DNA of 64,000 bases from Psychrobacter sp. NG25 (GCF_015234355.1 NZ_JADGMV010000002.1:434001-498000); one strand, 5' to 3'; counted from the stretch's first letter, positions 1 through 9,176 are shown. Numbers and translations: made by a program. Notes: generated from the sequence alone by a model not told the origin.

Positions 1-1
1 C

Positions 2-328
2 TTTAACGATGTGAGTTTAGAGGATGAAGTCATGCTGGCGGCACTAGATGCGGGTGCCCTCGATATCGAAAATGATGGCGAAAGCTTACTGGTCATCACT
101 GAATGGGAAAGCTTCGGTCAAGTTCAAGATGCGCTTAATGCAGCGGGCCTTGTTTCTGACAATGCGGAAGTAACCATGTCACCATCAACCATTGCTGAAA
201 TAGACAATGTTGAAGATGCCGAAAAAGTCATGAAGATGATTGATATGCTAGAAGATATCGATGATGTACAAGAGGTTTATAGCAATGTAAACTTCTCTGC
301 TGACGTAATGGCACAGCTTGAAGGGTGA
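2..328 (+). CDS. YebC/PmpR family transcriptional regulator, 3' part
   Basis: This is the C-terminal part of a YebC/PmpR-type DNA-binding regulator. The reading frame is open to the left window edge, so the true start lies outside; the GTG at 11 is only an internal valine. What remains is about 108 residues: the acidic alpha/beta domain with a helix rich in [17 protein letters not shown] and the usual ending around YSNVNFS. Full-length members are about 240-250 residues, so more than half is missing. Family members are cytoplasmic and bind DNA or affect translation of specific proteins. A hairpin terminator follows about 90 bases downstream, so this gene ends its transcript and is not joined to feoA. 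Confidence 0.85.
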   Translation, partial: FNDVSLEDEVMLAALDAGALDIENDGESLLVITEWESFGQVQDALNAAGLVSDNAEVTMSPSTIAEIDNVEDAEKVMKMIDMLEDIDDVQEVYSNVNFSADVMAQLEG

Positions 329-419
329 TTAATATAGTCTCAAATGTGGCCTATGTTACTGACCTTTGAGATCTAAATATTAGAAATAATCTTTAATATT
401 AATCATTTACACTTTAGAG

Positions 420-449
420 CCAGACAGTTTCTTACTGTCTGGTTTTTTG
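420..449 (+). terminator. Rho-independent terminator after the YebC-type gene
   Basis: Arms CCAGACAG (420-427) and CTGTCTGG (435-442) form a perfect 8-bp stem with a 7-base loop, followed by six Ts. It separates the YebC-type gene from the feo locus. Confidence 0.85.
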
Positions 450-520
450 TTGTCACAAGCACCCTTATAAATATTGTTTTTGTGAAAGTTGAGGAATATA
501 ATCGCACACAAACAGTAATA

Positions 521-547
521 GTTATTATTTGCAATAATGCGAATAAT
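521..547 (+). promoter_or_regulatory. Possible Fur box upstream of feoA
   Basis: The segment contains ATTATTTGCAATAAT (524-538), a perfect 6-3-6 inverted repeat, followed by GCGAATAAT. It is built of AATAAT-like hexamers as in Fur operators and lies 13-39 bases before the feoA start. Fur control of feo genes is common, but this match is looser than the one at 32059. Confidence 0.45.
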
Positions 548-559
548 TAAGGACTCTCT

Positions 560-898
560 ATGAGTATTACGATCCTACCTTCTCAAAACCTCACTACCGA
601 TACATCTACTCCTTCTGATCATAAAACCACATCATCGCCTGTGTGTTCATTGCTGGATTTCAATAAGCGTCAACCTGCCATTATTGATGAGATTGTCGCC
701 AATAGTCGGTTTGGTGAGATCGATGGCGCTATCAGTCAACGACTAAAAGATTTAGGGTTTTTACCTAATACTTTGATTCACATTGTAGCCAAAGGGTTAT
801 TTGGTAAGCCACCTTATGCCGTACAGCTGAGCACTGGCGCACAGTTTAGCTTACGTGCCGATGAACTGATAAAAATACAATGCCGCGCTGTCACATAA
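560..898 (+). CDS. feoA: FeoA, ferrous iron transport accessory protein
   Basis: This is a 112-residue protein with one FeoA (SH3-like) domain from about residue 38 to 110. It holds the typical segments GEIDGAISQRLKDLGF and ALSL-like LSTGAQFSLRADEL. FeoA is a small cytoplasmic partner that interacts with FeoB in Fe(II) uptake. The first 37 residues are a Ser/Thr-rich extension beyond the usual 75-85 residue length; AAGGA shortly before the ATG supports this start. It is upstream of feoB in the same direction, but about 200 bases containing a family B repeat lie between them. Confidence 0.92.
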   Translation: MSITILPSQNLTTDTSTPSDHKTTSSPVCSLLDFNKRQPAIIDEIVANSRFGEIDGAISQRLKDLGFLPNTLIHIVAKGLFGKPPYAVQLSTGAQFSLRADELIKIQCRAVT

Positions 899-960
899 AG
901 GCAAATGATAAAAGGCACTAATTATTGGATGCCCATGTGCTCTATCCAAATGCTTTTCTC

Positions 961-1060
961 ATATAGTCGATTCCATTTAAAAGTAGTACAAGGCACCGAG
1001 TGTAGATGTATATTAAATACTTCAAGCGAGGTTAACGCGGTAACACTTTTTTAGTGAAAT
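961..1060 (+). repeat. Family B intergenic repeat, copy 1 (between feoA and feoB)
   Basis: This copy carries the family core, ACAAGGCACCGAGTGTAGATG followed by CTTCAAGCGAGGTTAACGCGG, and imperfectly complementary ends (ATAGTCGATTCCATTT and AGTGAAATGACGATA). Related copies are near 25002, 27475, 35881, 42600, 47478, 47611, 53880, 56356 and 59886. It occupies about half of the feoA-feoB gap and would be transcribed with the operon. Confidence 0.7.
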
Positions 1061-1096
1061 GACGATACCAGTCCTTTAACAGCGATTCATAAGCTT

Positions 1097-3016
1097 ATGT
1101 CCTCTTCAGCAACCCTTTCAGTACCAGCCAATCAAATAAAAGCCAGCACTGTTCCTATCACACTGGCTTTGGTCGGCGCACCCAATTGCGGCAAAACAGC
1201 TACCTTCAATGTGCTTACAGGCTCCAAAGCTAAAGTGGCAAACTACTCTGGCGTCACGGTTGATAAACGCAGTGCTAGCCTACTTGGGCACTCAAATGTC
1301 AATATTTTAGATCTACCGGGCACCTACAGTTTAAAAACAGCCAGTCTCGATGAAGAAGTCACTCGTAAAGTACTGTTTGGTCAGATGCCTGGCGAATCTG
1401 TCCCTGATGGGATTATATTTGTGGCTGATGCAACCAATCTACGTATGTCATTACGTATGTTGCTAGAGCTGAGAAACTTAGGCTTACCCATCATCGTGGC
1501 GCTCAATCTAAGTGATGTGGCGCAGAGCCGTGGTTTGGTTGTAGATGAGTCGATACTATCAAATGAGCTAGGCGTTCCTTTCGTACAAACAGTCGCCATT
1601 AAACGTAAAGGCTGCACGCAGTTACTCACCTTAGCTGATGAGCTGATTGATTATATTGGTAATAGCGAGCAGCCCATACATTTTTTTGAGACTGATACTG
1701 ACACCCATACGATGTACCAACAGGCTGACGATATTCTCAGCCGAGCCGTGACGGCAGTACAGCGTTTGCCCAAATGGCATGAACGTTTAGACCAATTGAC
1801 ACTTCACCCCGTGATAGGTGTTGTCATCTTATTGATGATTTTATTTGTCATATTTCAAGCAGTATATGCATGGGCCACACCGCTGATGGACAGCATTGAG
1901 TGGCTAGTAGGCAGCGTGGGAACCCTCTTATCACAGTGGCTGCCGGATGGAATATTACAAAGTCTCATTGTAGATGGCATTGTGGCTGGTGTGGGTAGCG
2001 TTGTGGTGTTTGTGCCACAGATTGCATTACTGTTTTTATTTTTGTTAATACTTGAAGATTCAGGGTATCTGCCCCGAGCCGCTTTTTTATTAGACAATCT
2101 ACTGGCCAAGATAGGTCTATCTGGACGCTCGTTTATTCCCTTACTATCAGGTTTTGCGTGCGCCGTACCAGCAGTTATGTCGACCCGTACTATTCCTAGT
2201 CACACAGAGCGATTGGTAGCGATTGCTGTATTACCCATGCTAACCTGTTCGGCTCGCTTACCTATCTATGCGCTCATTATTGCCGCTGTGATACCCAATC
2301 ATGCGGTGCTTGGCATATTTAATTTGCAGGGTATTACGTTATTTGTATTATATGTGGCTGGCACATTTTCAGCGGCGCTCATCTCTTGGCTGTTCAAACA
2401 TTTTCATAACACAAAGTCAGAGTCTTCTGCTTTTCCGTTATTGATGGAACTACCCACATATCGTATGCCCAATGTTAGGCATATAGCAGGTGAGCTTTGG
2501 GACAAAGTAAGTGCGTTTCTAATGAAGGCTGGTACCGTTATTTTCACCTTGTCCGTTGTGCTATGGGTGTTGGTTACCTTTCCAGAAGCCCCTACTGGTG
2601 CAACTGGACCCGCTATTGATTACAGCTTTGCTGGTATGCTTGGCCATTTGATTGAGCCTATTTTTGCGCCTATTGGCTTTACCTGGCAGATGTGTATTTC
2701 TTTGATTCCAGGGCTTGCAGCAAGAGAAGTTGTGGTTGCCGCTTTGGGTACAGTATATGCCGTGGGCAGTGTCGGTGATGAAGCTATCAATCAGACGCTT
2801 ATTCCAATCATTCATGCCCAGTGGGGACTTGCGACTGCATTTTCGTTTTTAGCATTTTACGTATATGCGCCTATGTGTTTGGCCACGCTGACGGTTATCC
2901 GCCGTGAGACAAAATCGCTAAAGCAGACGTTGGCCATCACTGGCTATTTGTTTGTATTGGCTTATGTCATGGCTTGGGTAGTTTATCGAATAACGGGCCA
3001 AATTTTTGGATTCTAA
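1097..3016 (+). CDS. feoB: FeoB, ferrous iron permease with G domain
   Basis: This is the inner-membrane Fe(II) transporter, 639 residues. The N-terminal G domain shows G1 GAPNCGKT (27-34), G2 Thr in YSGVTV, G3 DLPG (72-75) and G4 NLSD. A helical spacer follows, then a polytopic region from about residue 235 with the two Gate segments (SGFACAVPAVMSTRTI and IPGLAAREVVVAALGT). At 639 residues it is shorter than the roughly 770 of E. coli FeoB, mostly at the C terminus. There is no obvious strong ribosome site before the ATG at 1097. The cysteine-rich microprotein gene follows 10 bases after the stop, so the two are co-transcribed. Confidence 0.95.
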   Translation: MSSSATLSVPANQIKASTVPITLALVGAPNCGKTATFNVLTGSKAKVANYSGVTVDKRSASLLGHSNVNILDLPGTYSLKTASLDEEVTRKVLFGQMPGESVPDGIIFVADATNLRMSLRMLLELRNLGLPIIVALNLSDVAQSRGLVVDESILSNELGVPFVQTVAIKRKGCTQLLTLADELIDYIGNSEQPIHFFETDTDTHTMYQQADDILSRAVTAVQRLPKWHERLDQLTLHPVIGVVILLMILFVIFQAVYAWATPLMDSIEWLVGSVGTLLSQWLPDGILQSLIVDGIVAGVGSVVVFVPQIALLFLFLLILEDSGYLPRAAFLLDNLLAKIGLSGRSFIPLLSGFACAVPAVMSTRTIPSHTERLVAIAVLPMLTCSARLPIYALIIAAVIPNHAVLGIFNLQGITLFVLYVAGTFSAALISWLFKHFHNTKSESSAFPLLMELPTYRMPNVRHIAGELWDKVSAFLMKAGTVIFTLSVVLWVLVTFPEAPTGATGPAIDYSFAGMLGHLIEPIFAPIGFTWQMCISLIPGLAAREVVVAALGTVYAVGSVGDEAINQTLIPIIHAQWGLATAFSFLAFYVYAPMCLATLTVIRRETKSLKQTLAITGYLFVLAYVMAWVVYRITGQIFGF

Positions 3017-3026
3017 GGAGTTAATA

Positions 3027-3152
3027 ATGAGTATATGGTTAGAATATTTTATCGTCTTTATAATCGTTGCCATCTCTATTTACTATGTATGGACAAAGGT
3101 TATATTTAAGAAGTCACAAGGCTGCTCTGGCTGTAATAAATGCGCCAAATAA
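3027..3152 (+). CDS. FeoB-associated Cys-rich membrane microprotein
   Basis: This is a 41-residue protein starting MSIWLEYFIVFIIVAISIYY, with one transmembrane helix (about residues 4-24), a short basic segment and a tail CSGCNKCAK carrying three cysteines. The length, topology, cysteine tail and position 10 bases after feoB fit the FeoB-associated Cys-rich membrane protein family. TAAGGAG overlapping the feoB stop gives a strong ribosome site. The cysteines could bind iron or a cluster, or act as a redox site on FeoB; that function is inference. It may fill the place of FeoC, which is not seen here. Confidence 0.85.
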   Translation: MSIWLEYFIVFIIVAISIYYVWTKVIFKKSQGCSGCNKCAK

Positions 3153-3184
3153 AAAAGCACCAAACCTCATGACAGGTTTGGTGC
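3151..3184 (-). terminator. Terminator between the feo locus and ogt
   Basis: Arms GCACCAAACCT (3157-3167) and AGGTTTGGTGC (3174-3184) make an 11-bp stem. The A-tract at 3151-3156 becomes a T-tract on the minus strand, so it best serves ogt. The same hairpin could still slow transcription leaving the feo genes, although no T-tract follows on the plus strand. Confidence 0.8.
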
Positions 3185-3214
3185 TCAATCAATTCGTAAA
3201 AAGTAGATTTACGC

Positions 3215-3787
3215 TTATGGTTTGCATTTGACCCCTTCAAGCGCTAACAGATATTCTTTTTTATCTAGCCCGCCTGTATAGCCGCCAAGCTTACCATCGC
3301 TAGCAATCACTCGATGACAAGGCACGATAATACTAAAAGGGTTTTTGCTATTGGCATTAGCAACGGCACGAAACCCTTTAGGACTATCAACACGCTTTGC
3401 CAATGTAGCATAGCTGATCGTTTCGCCATGCTTGATATCTTGTAGTGCATGCCATACTTGCTGCTGGAATTTAGTACCCAAGCTCATATCTATCGGCAAA
3501 TCAAACGCCTGAAGTTCACCTTTAAAATATGCCGTTAATTGCGCGATGGCTTCTATTAACAATGCTTGAGAAGGTTCATTATCGCTTAGGCTATTATTGT
3601 CTATAAAGGTAAAGTCTTGCTCTATAAGTTTATAATGCTTTTTGAGTTTGGGAATAGATTTTGAGTGCTGCCAAGAGTTACCTGCCAGCAACCAATTGGC
3701 CTCAACGAGCATAGGGTGACCATGCTCATTGACACGGGCGATTAGCGTTAATCGATGTGTTCCAAAAGATGCGGTGGTAACTATCAT
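3215..3787 (-). CDS. ogt: Methylated-DNA-protein cysteine methyltransferase
   Basis: This 190-residue protein repairs O6-methylguanine by suicide transfer of the alkyl group to a cysteine. The active-site motif is PCHRV with Cys157, preceded by GFRAVANANSKNPFSIIV and followed by GKLGGYTGGLDKKEYLLALE, all typical of Ogt/AdaC. The N-terminal ribonuclease-like domain (about 1-95) is divergent. It is a single-gene unit, convergent with the feo operon and sharing the terminator at 3151-3184. I use the ogt symbol because there is no AraC-type Ada domain. Confidence 0.93.
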   Translation of the reverse strand: MIVTTASFGTHRLTLIARVNEHGHPMLVEANWLLAGNSWQHSKSIPKLKKHYKLIEQDFTFIDNNSLSDNEPSQALLIEAIAQLTAYFKGELQAFDLPIDMSLGTKFQQQVWHALQDIKHGETISYATLAKRVDSPKGFRAVANANSKNPFSIIVPCHRVIASDGKLGGYTGGLDKKEYLLALEGVKCKP

Positions 3788-3823
3788 GGCGTCTATTTTC
3801 CAATTGTCTTAAAAATGATTTAC

Positions 3824-3997
3824 TAGGGCATGTCCTCAATTCAATCGATAGTCATCTAAATGGGTTAAAAATGGCTAAATCTTGCCAAACATCGTCAAAT
3901 ATCTGGTTAATATCCCGATATCATCTGCGCTATTTTCCTTGTTTGACGGCGATTTATCTCATTTTTATCACCATTTTTGAAATGAAGACACGCCCTA
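3824..3997. repeat. Family A MITE-like element, full-length copy (174 bp)
   Basis: The element begins TAGGGCATGTCCTCA and ends TGAAGACACGCCCTA, near-perfect inverted ends of 15 bases. A 174-base relative lies at 60107-60280 with clear similarity along its whole length, and shorter relatives at 31922, 50943 and 62349. There is no coding capacity, so it is a non-autonomous element. The ends recall IS5-group elements, but that family assignment is a guess. Confidence 0.8.
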
Positions 3998-4013
3998 AAT
4001 GAAAACAGCTATT

Positions 4014-5354
4014 TTATTCTTTATCGTCAGTCTCAAATAACGCGGCAACAAACTGTTTTGGACTAAAGGCACGTAAATCATCAATCGACTCACCCACCCC
4101 AATATAGCGAATAGGCACGTCCGTTGTCTCAGCAATATTAAAGACTACGCCACCTTTTGCCGTACCATCTAACTTGGTAATGGTAATACCGGTCAATGGT
4201 ACGATTTTATTAAATAGCTCTACTTGGTTAATCGCATTTTGCCCTGTGCCAGCATCAAGTACAATCATGCCTTCATGCGGCGCGCTTGGATCAGCTTTAC
4301 GCATGACACGTACGACTTTCTCTAGTTCGGCCATCAAGTGAGTTTTGTTTTGCAAGCGACCAGCAGTATCCGCGATTAACACATCAATGTTTTTTGCTTT
4401 GGCAGACTGCATGGCATCGAAGATGACAGACGCACTATCAGAGCCATGACCTTGCGCTACTACTGGTATGTTATTACGCTCACCCCATATCTGTAGTTGC
4501 TCTGTGGCTGCCGCACGGAACGTATCTCCCGCCGCTAACATAACTGATTTACCTTCACCTTGTAGGCGCTTGGCAAGCTTACCAATCGTTGTGGTTTTAC
4601 CCACACCATTGACACCAACGACTAGGATGACAAATGGCTTTTTGGTGCTATCAATTACTAAAGGTGCGACTTTCGGGGTTAAAATATCGACTAGCTCACT
4701 TTGCAGTGCTTTATATAATGAGTGTGCATAAATCAAATCACCACGGGCGGTCTGTTCAGTGAGACTTTTGATAATACGATTGGTTGCATTTACCCCAATA
4801 TCAGCCACTAGCAGTTGATCTTCAACTTCTTCTAATAGCTCATCATCAATCTCTTTGCCACCGATCAAGATACTGACCATACCTTCAGCAAGATTTTTAC
4901 GTGACTTACTCAGTCCCGTTCTCATACGGTTAAACCAACTGCCTTTTTTGTTATTTTCTTGGCTCTCTGCTGATTCTGGCGCTGTCTGAGTTACCGCTTG
5001 CGAATTGCTACTTGCAGCGCTAACAGCTGGTGTATCGCCTAACTGGTCCTGTAATGGCATAGTTGGCGCAGTAGAAATGCTACTAGGTGTTGCAGAGTTA
5101 TCTTTATTAACTGTATCACTTTCGATTGGCGAACCCAGAGCGATATTATCTGCTGCATTGGCGACAGCATTGATACTTGGTACTTCTTTATTTACCGTGC
5201 TGTCTTTTTGCGATGCTGCAACATCGACAGTCTCATCGATAATGGGTACGGATTGTGCCGGTAGACTGGGTAAAGTAATATCGTCGTCATCCAAGTCATC
5301 AAGATCTCCATCGAGGTTAATGACCACACGGCTATTATTGTTTGGGTTATTCAT
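4014..5354 (-). CDS. ftsY: FtsY, signal recognition particle receptor
   Basis: This 446-residue GTPase receives SRP-ribosome complexes at the inner membrane. The first ~140 residues are an acidic, low-complexity A domain (GDLDDLDDDDITLP), as expected for membrane association. The NG domain follows: helical N domain from about 145, then G1 GVNGVGKTTT, the DTAGR motif and TKLDGTAKGG. The C-terminal end, GVGESIDDLRAFSPKQFVAALF, is characteristic. AGGGC before the ATG is a modest ribosome site. No ftsE or ftsX follows it. Confidence 0.96.
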   Translation of the reverse strand: MNNPNNNSRVVINLDGDLDDLDDDDITLPSLPAQSVPIIDETVDVAASQKDSTVNKEVPSINAVANAADNIALGSPIESDTVNKDNSATPSSISTAPTMPLQDQLGDTPAVSAASSNSQAVTQTAPESAESQENNKKGSWFNRMRTGLSKSRKNLAEGMVSILIGGKEIDDELLEEVEDQLLVADIGVNATNRIIKSLTEQTARGDLIYAHSLYKALQSELVDILTPKVAPLVIDSTKKPFVILVVGVNGVGKTTTIGKLAKRLQGEGKSVMLAAGDTFRAAATEQLQIWGERNNIPVVAQGHGSDSASVIFDAMQSAKAKNIDVLIADTAGRLQNKTHLMAELEKVVRVMRKADPSAPHEGMIVLDAGTGQNAINQVELFNKIVPLTGITITKLDGTAKGGVVFNIAETTDVPIRYIGVGESIDDLRAFSPKQFVAALFETDDKE

Positions 5355-5687
5355 AAGCTTGCCCTAAAAGTTGTCACAATCAGTTATTTGTTTATTTTAA
5401 ATGGGTTTATCGGTCATGATGTTTTGACCATCGACATGACAAATAATTTTGCCCTAGTTTAGCATAATTCAGGTTATGCTCAGCCCTTACCATCATAGAC
5501 TATCATCAAAATTTATAAGTTTAAGAGATCATATAACCGACTGAGAAAGTTTTGCTTAAGGTTTGGACACAAAAATCTGACTTTACACATGTTAAACTTC
5601 ACCTACTCTACCAGTCTTACTTTCTTGTTCTAGCTTTTCATTCTATACCTAGAAACCACTTTGGTTATCACCTTTTAGGAGTTACCT
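5355..5687. other. Intergenic region between ftsY and a small lipoprotein gene
   Basis: This 333-base AT-rich gap lies between two divergent genes and must hold both promoters. I see no hairpin, repeat or coding region in it that I can defend. Confidence 0.5.
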
Positions 5688-5852
5688 ATGTCATCACTAT
5701 CTAACACTTATAAAAAACATGCACAGAAAATAATCAGTATCAGTACCGTAATGCTGATAGCGACCGTCACACTAGCAACAACAGGCTGTAACACCACACA
5801 TGATATTAAGCCAACTGCTACTGTTATGGTCGGTGCACATACTTCTCTATAG
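5688..5852 (+). CDS. Small secreted or lipoprotein-like hypothetical protein
   Basis: This 54-residue ORF has a strong ribosome site (TTTTAGGAG) 6 bases before the ATG. It has a basic start, a hydrophobic stretch (about 15-31) and a cysteine at 34 within ATTGCNTT. The residue three before the cysteine is Thr rather than Leu, so the lipobox is weak. The short polar tail recalls entericidin-like small lipoproteins, but I cannot assign it. It ends about 190 bases before the M16 peptidase gene, so co-transcription is possible. Confidence 0.55.
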   Translation: MSSLSNTYKKHAQKIISISTVMLIATVTLATTGCNTTHDIKPTATVMVGAHTSL

Positions 5853-6040
5853 CACTTTATCACGACAACTAAAGCCTATTAGACATTCACAAATTATCAG
5901 TGCTTTTCTAACGTTAAATCGTCTAAACAATAGCCACTGTCTGTCTATACCATAGCTGAATAGTGAACCTGTCCTAATATATTGTTTGATTTATCAATCA
6001 TCAGTTTACAAGCTATCATTTTATATGAGTAGAACACATC

Positions 6041-7540
6041 ATGATATTGTCTTTACCACTACCTAAAACCGCTTTACGCATTGCTTGTTCCATCGCAATG
6101 ATGACGACCCTTGCTGCTTGCCAAACCAATGCTATCGATCCAAAGCCATTGTCTACCGCTCAAATTCCAGCAACTCCGAGCATATTAAACCAAGATAAAG
6201 CGGGTCAAAACCAAACAACCAATGACAATCAGTCATCATCATTAACCATAGACATGTCAGGTCGACATGAGTATCAGTTAGAGAACGGTCTGAAAATAGT
6301 GATAAAAGAAGACCATCGTGCACCAGTGGTCATGTCTCAGATTTGGTATCGCGTAGGTTCAACTGATGAACCTATTAACAAGGGCGGTATCTCTCACTTA
6401 CTTGAGCATATGATGTTTAAAGGCACTACAGATGTATCAAGTGATGATTATGAACGCTTAATTGCCAAGTTTGGCGGCGTCAATAATGCCTTTACGAGCT
6501 ACGACTATACGGGTTATTACGAGCTGTTCCCTGCCAATCGGTTCACTCTAGCGCTTGAGCTAGAAGCAGATCGCATGAAAAACCTGCTGTTCAATGAAAA
6601 AGAGTTTGTTAAAGAGCACCAAGTTGTCATGGAAGAGCGCCGTCAACGTACCGATGACAATCCATTGGCAAAAGCATACGAGTCATTTCGTTTACTCGCA
6701 TTGCCTGATAGTCCAAAAGGTGAATCCGTTATCGGCCCTATGAGCGAGATTGAATCAATCACACTACCAGAACTCAAAGACTGGTATCAAAAATGGTACG
6801 CGCCAAACAATGCAACCTTAGTCATCGTCGGTGATGTCGACCCTCAAGACGTGTTGGCTCAGGCCAAACGATACTTCGGTGAGCTAACGCCAAGCGCTTT
6901 ACCGAAACGCCCTACTGTCAGCCAAAAAGGTTTTCGTGGCTATCAGAAAGTCGATTCCGAGCAAGCCGTACAAGTACCGGTTTTATTAATGGGCTATAAC
7001 GTACCTAGCCTCGTCACAGCAGATAAAAATAATGAAAAACAAGCGTATGCGCTCTCACTGGCCCAAGATGTATTAGATGGTGGCTTGTCCGCTCGCCTTG
7101 AGAGTCGACTGATACGTGAGCAAGGGCTACTGACCACAGTAGGAACGTCTTATGATTTGCTCGATCGCGGCGATGGTCTGTTCCTGATTCAAGCAACTCC
7201 ACGTGAAGGCGTGAGCTTAGAGCAAGCGCAGCAAGCCATCATGACTGAGATAGAGAAGCTAAAAACTGATCCAATTGCCGCCGATGAAATCAGCCGTGCC
7301 AAAACCAACACGGTGACAGGACTTGTCTACGCACAAGATAGTATGGAAGGTCAGGCACGTATGATTGGCTCATTACAGTCCATTGGACTGGATGATAGAC
7401 TGCTTGCCGAGCTACCCGCCAAACTTGATGGCATCTCGATCACTGATATACAAACCGCCAGTAAAAAATACTTAGTAAAAGACAACTTAACGGTCATGCA
7501 TGTTATCCCGCCTAAAGATCAAGTAAACACAAAAAAATAA
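6041..7540 (+). CDS. M16 zinc metallopeptidase, catalytic subunit (lipoprotein)
   Basis: This 499-residue M16 (pitrilysin/PqqL-like) peptidase has a lipobox LAAC with Cys27, so it should be anchored to a membrane on the periplasmic side. The inverted zinc motif HLLEH is at residues 119-123, with the downstream glutamate in the KEHQVVMEERR segment. The second M16 domain (about 250-490) lacks a zinc motif, as usual. The next gene, 54 bases on, encodes an inactive M16 partner; such pairs form heterodimers. Substrates of this family are short peptides or misfolded exported proteins; none can be read from the sequence. Confidence 0.92.
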   Translation: MILSLPLPKTALRIACSIAMMTTLAACQTNAIDPKPLSTAQIPATPSILNQDKAGQNQTTNDNQSSSLTIDMSGRHEYQLENGLKIVIKEDHRAPVVMSQIWYRVGSTDEPINKGGISHLLEHMMFKGTTDVSSDDYERLIAKFGGVNNAFTSYDYTGYYELFPANRFTLALELEADRMKNLLFNEKEFVKEHQVVMEERRQRTDDNPLAKAYESFRLLALPDSPKGESVIGPMSEIESITLPELKDWYQKWYAPNNATLVIVGDVDPQDVLAQAKRYFGELTPSALPKRPTVSQKGFRGYQKVDSEQAVQVPVLLMGYNVPSLVTADKNNEKQAYALSLAQDVLDGGLSARLESRLIREQGLLTTVGTSYDLLDRGDGLFLIQATPREGVSLEQAQQAIMTEIEKLKTDPIAADEISRAKTNTVTGLVYAQDSMEGQARMIGSLQSIGLDDRLLAELPAKLDGISITDIQTASKKYLVKDNLTVMHVIPPKDQVNTKK

Positions 7541-7594
7541 TGGTGTGGTAATTGCGCCGATCATAAAGACGTTACTATTAATAAGAAGAAAACC

Positions 7595-9163
7595 ATGACT
7601 CAAAATAATGACTTATTACAGATACGAAAAAACCCTCTAAATCATGCACGAATGCCAATGCAACGATTAAACACCGCCTCTAAAAAGCTCTCTCATCTAG
7701 GCATAGGCGTATTGTTCGGTATGACGATATTGACGATACCCGCACAAGCGGACTCAGCGGCTACTGAAGAATATCGTGGCTCAGCGGCTGCCGTAGATAC
7801 GAGCGCACCTATTGCAGCACTATCGAAATTGACGAGCTTAAATGACGCCAAACCTTTGACCGTCACCGTACCGACAATTCAGCAGTTCAAAACCGAATCG
7901 GGTGTACCTGTACGCTTTGTACAAACAACAACATTGCCAATTGTCGATGTCGATTTACGTTTTAATGCGGGTAGCGCACGTGATGGCAGTATCCAAAAAG
8001 ATGGATTTGGTATTGCTAATATGACAGCCACCATGCTGACTCAAGGCTCTAAAAGCTTGGACGAAAATAAATTCACACAAGCAGTTGAAACATTGGGTAT
8101 AAACCTAGATAGCAGTGCCTATAAAGACATGTTTATCGTCTCATTGCGGAGCTTGTCTGATGATAAGCATCTACTGCCTGCCATTGATTTAATGACACAG
8201 ATGCTCAGTGAACCTGCTTTTGACGATGCTATCTTAGCGCGCAATAAAGCACGATTGTTGGTCGGTTTGCAGCAGCAAAAACAAGATCCAAACAGCCTTG
8301 CTAGCATTGCTTTTGATCAGGCGCTATACGGAGAGCACCCCTATGCTCACCCATCCGCTGGTACGCTTGAAAGCGTCCCTAATATCGGCAAACAACAGCT
8401 GATAGATTTTAAAAATCGTTATTTAGTTGCAGCTAATGCCTCGCTTGCTATGACAGGAAACCTAACCTTAGTACAAGCGAAAAAATTGGCTGAAGATATC
8501 ACCGCCGAGCTACCGACAGGTCAGGTAGCACCTGAATTGCCTGAGCCAAAATCACTAAGCCAAGCAAAACACATTCATATTCCATTTCCAAGCACCCAAA
8601 CTACCGTACTGATGGGCCAGTTGGGCAGCAAACGCGCTACCAATACAAAAGATCAGCAGCAGCAAACAAACTTTGCTGTCGGCAACGAAGTCATGGCTGG
8701 TGGAGATTTTAATGCACGGCTGATGACTGAAATCAGACAAAATCTTGGCTACACCTATGGCATATCAGGATCTATGAACCCAATGCTTGCAAAAGGTCCT
8801 TATCAGATTGGATTTTCGACTCGTAATGATAAAGCTCGTGCTGCCATTGACGCCAGTTTAGAGGTTATCAATGATACTTTAGATGAGGGTATTACCAGTA
8901 GCGAGATGCAACTGACAACAGATGGTCTTAAGAATAGTTTTCCAATGGGATTTGCGAGTAATGCGGGGATCAATGGTTTACTTGGTATGATGAATTTCTA
9001 TCAGTTACAAGACAATTATCTGACTAATTACGTCAATCGTATTGACCAAGTAAAGCTATCGGAGGTCAATCAAACAATGCGTGACACGCTAAAGCCTGAT
9101 GATTTTTTAATTGTCACTGTCGGCCAAGATGACCCTTGGAAAGATAAGAAGTCTAAAAAGTAA
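7595..9163 (+). CDS. M16 family peptidase, non-catalytic partner subunit
   Basis: This 522-residue protein has an internal hydrophobic segment ending AQA (about 31-52), probably a signal peptide after a long polar N region. The N-terminal M16 domain aligns by context (RFNAGSARDGS), but the zinc-motif position reads GIANMTATM, so HxxEH is absent. The second domain keeps the TEIRQNLGYTYGISGSM segment typical of substrate-binding subunits. It is most likely the regulatory half of a heterodimer with the gene just upstream, in one operon. Confidence 0.9.
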   Translation: MTQNNDLLQIRKNPLNHARMPMQRLNTASKKLSHLGIGVLFGMTILTIPAQADSAATEEYRGSAAAVDTSAPIAALSKLTSLNDAKPLTVTVPTIQQFKTESGVPVRFVQTTTLPIVDVDLRFNAGSARDGSIQKDGFGIANMTATMLTQGSKSLDENKFTQAVETLGINLDSSAYKDMFIVSLRSLSDDKHLLPAIDLMTQMLSEPAFDDAILARNKARLLVGLQQQKQDPNSLASIAFDQALYGEHPYAHPSAGTLESVPNIGKQQLIDFKNRYLVAANASLAMTGNLTLVQAKKLAEDITAELPTGQVAPELPEPKSLSQAKHIHIPFPSTQTTVLMGQLGSKRATNTKDQQQQTNFAVGNEVMAGGDFNARLMTEIRQNLGYTYGISGSMNPMLAKGPYQIGFSTRNDKARAAIDASLEVINDTLDEGITSSEMQLTTDGLKNSFPMGFASNAGINGLLGMMNFYQLQDNYLTNYVNRIDQVKLSEVNQTMRDTLKPDDFLIVTVGQDDPWKDKKSKK

Positions 9164-9176
9164 TTATTTAATTTAA

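Noticed and set aside
11-328. GTG at position 11 as the start of a 105-residue protein
   Set aside because: The frame is open to the left edge and the product is the C-terminal part of a longer YebC/PmpR-type protein, so the GTG is internal.
3824-3997. Attenuator or riboswitch downstream of ftsY
   Set aside because: The same sequence recurs at 60107 with inverted ends, so it is a mobile-element type repeat rather than a specific control element.
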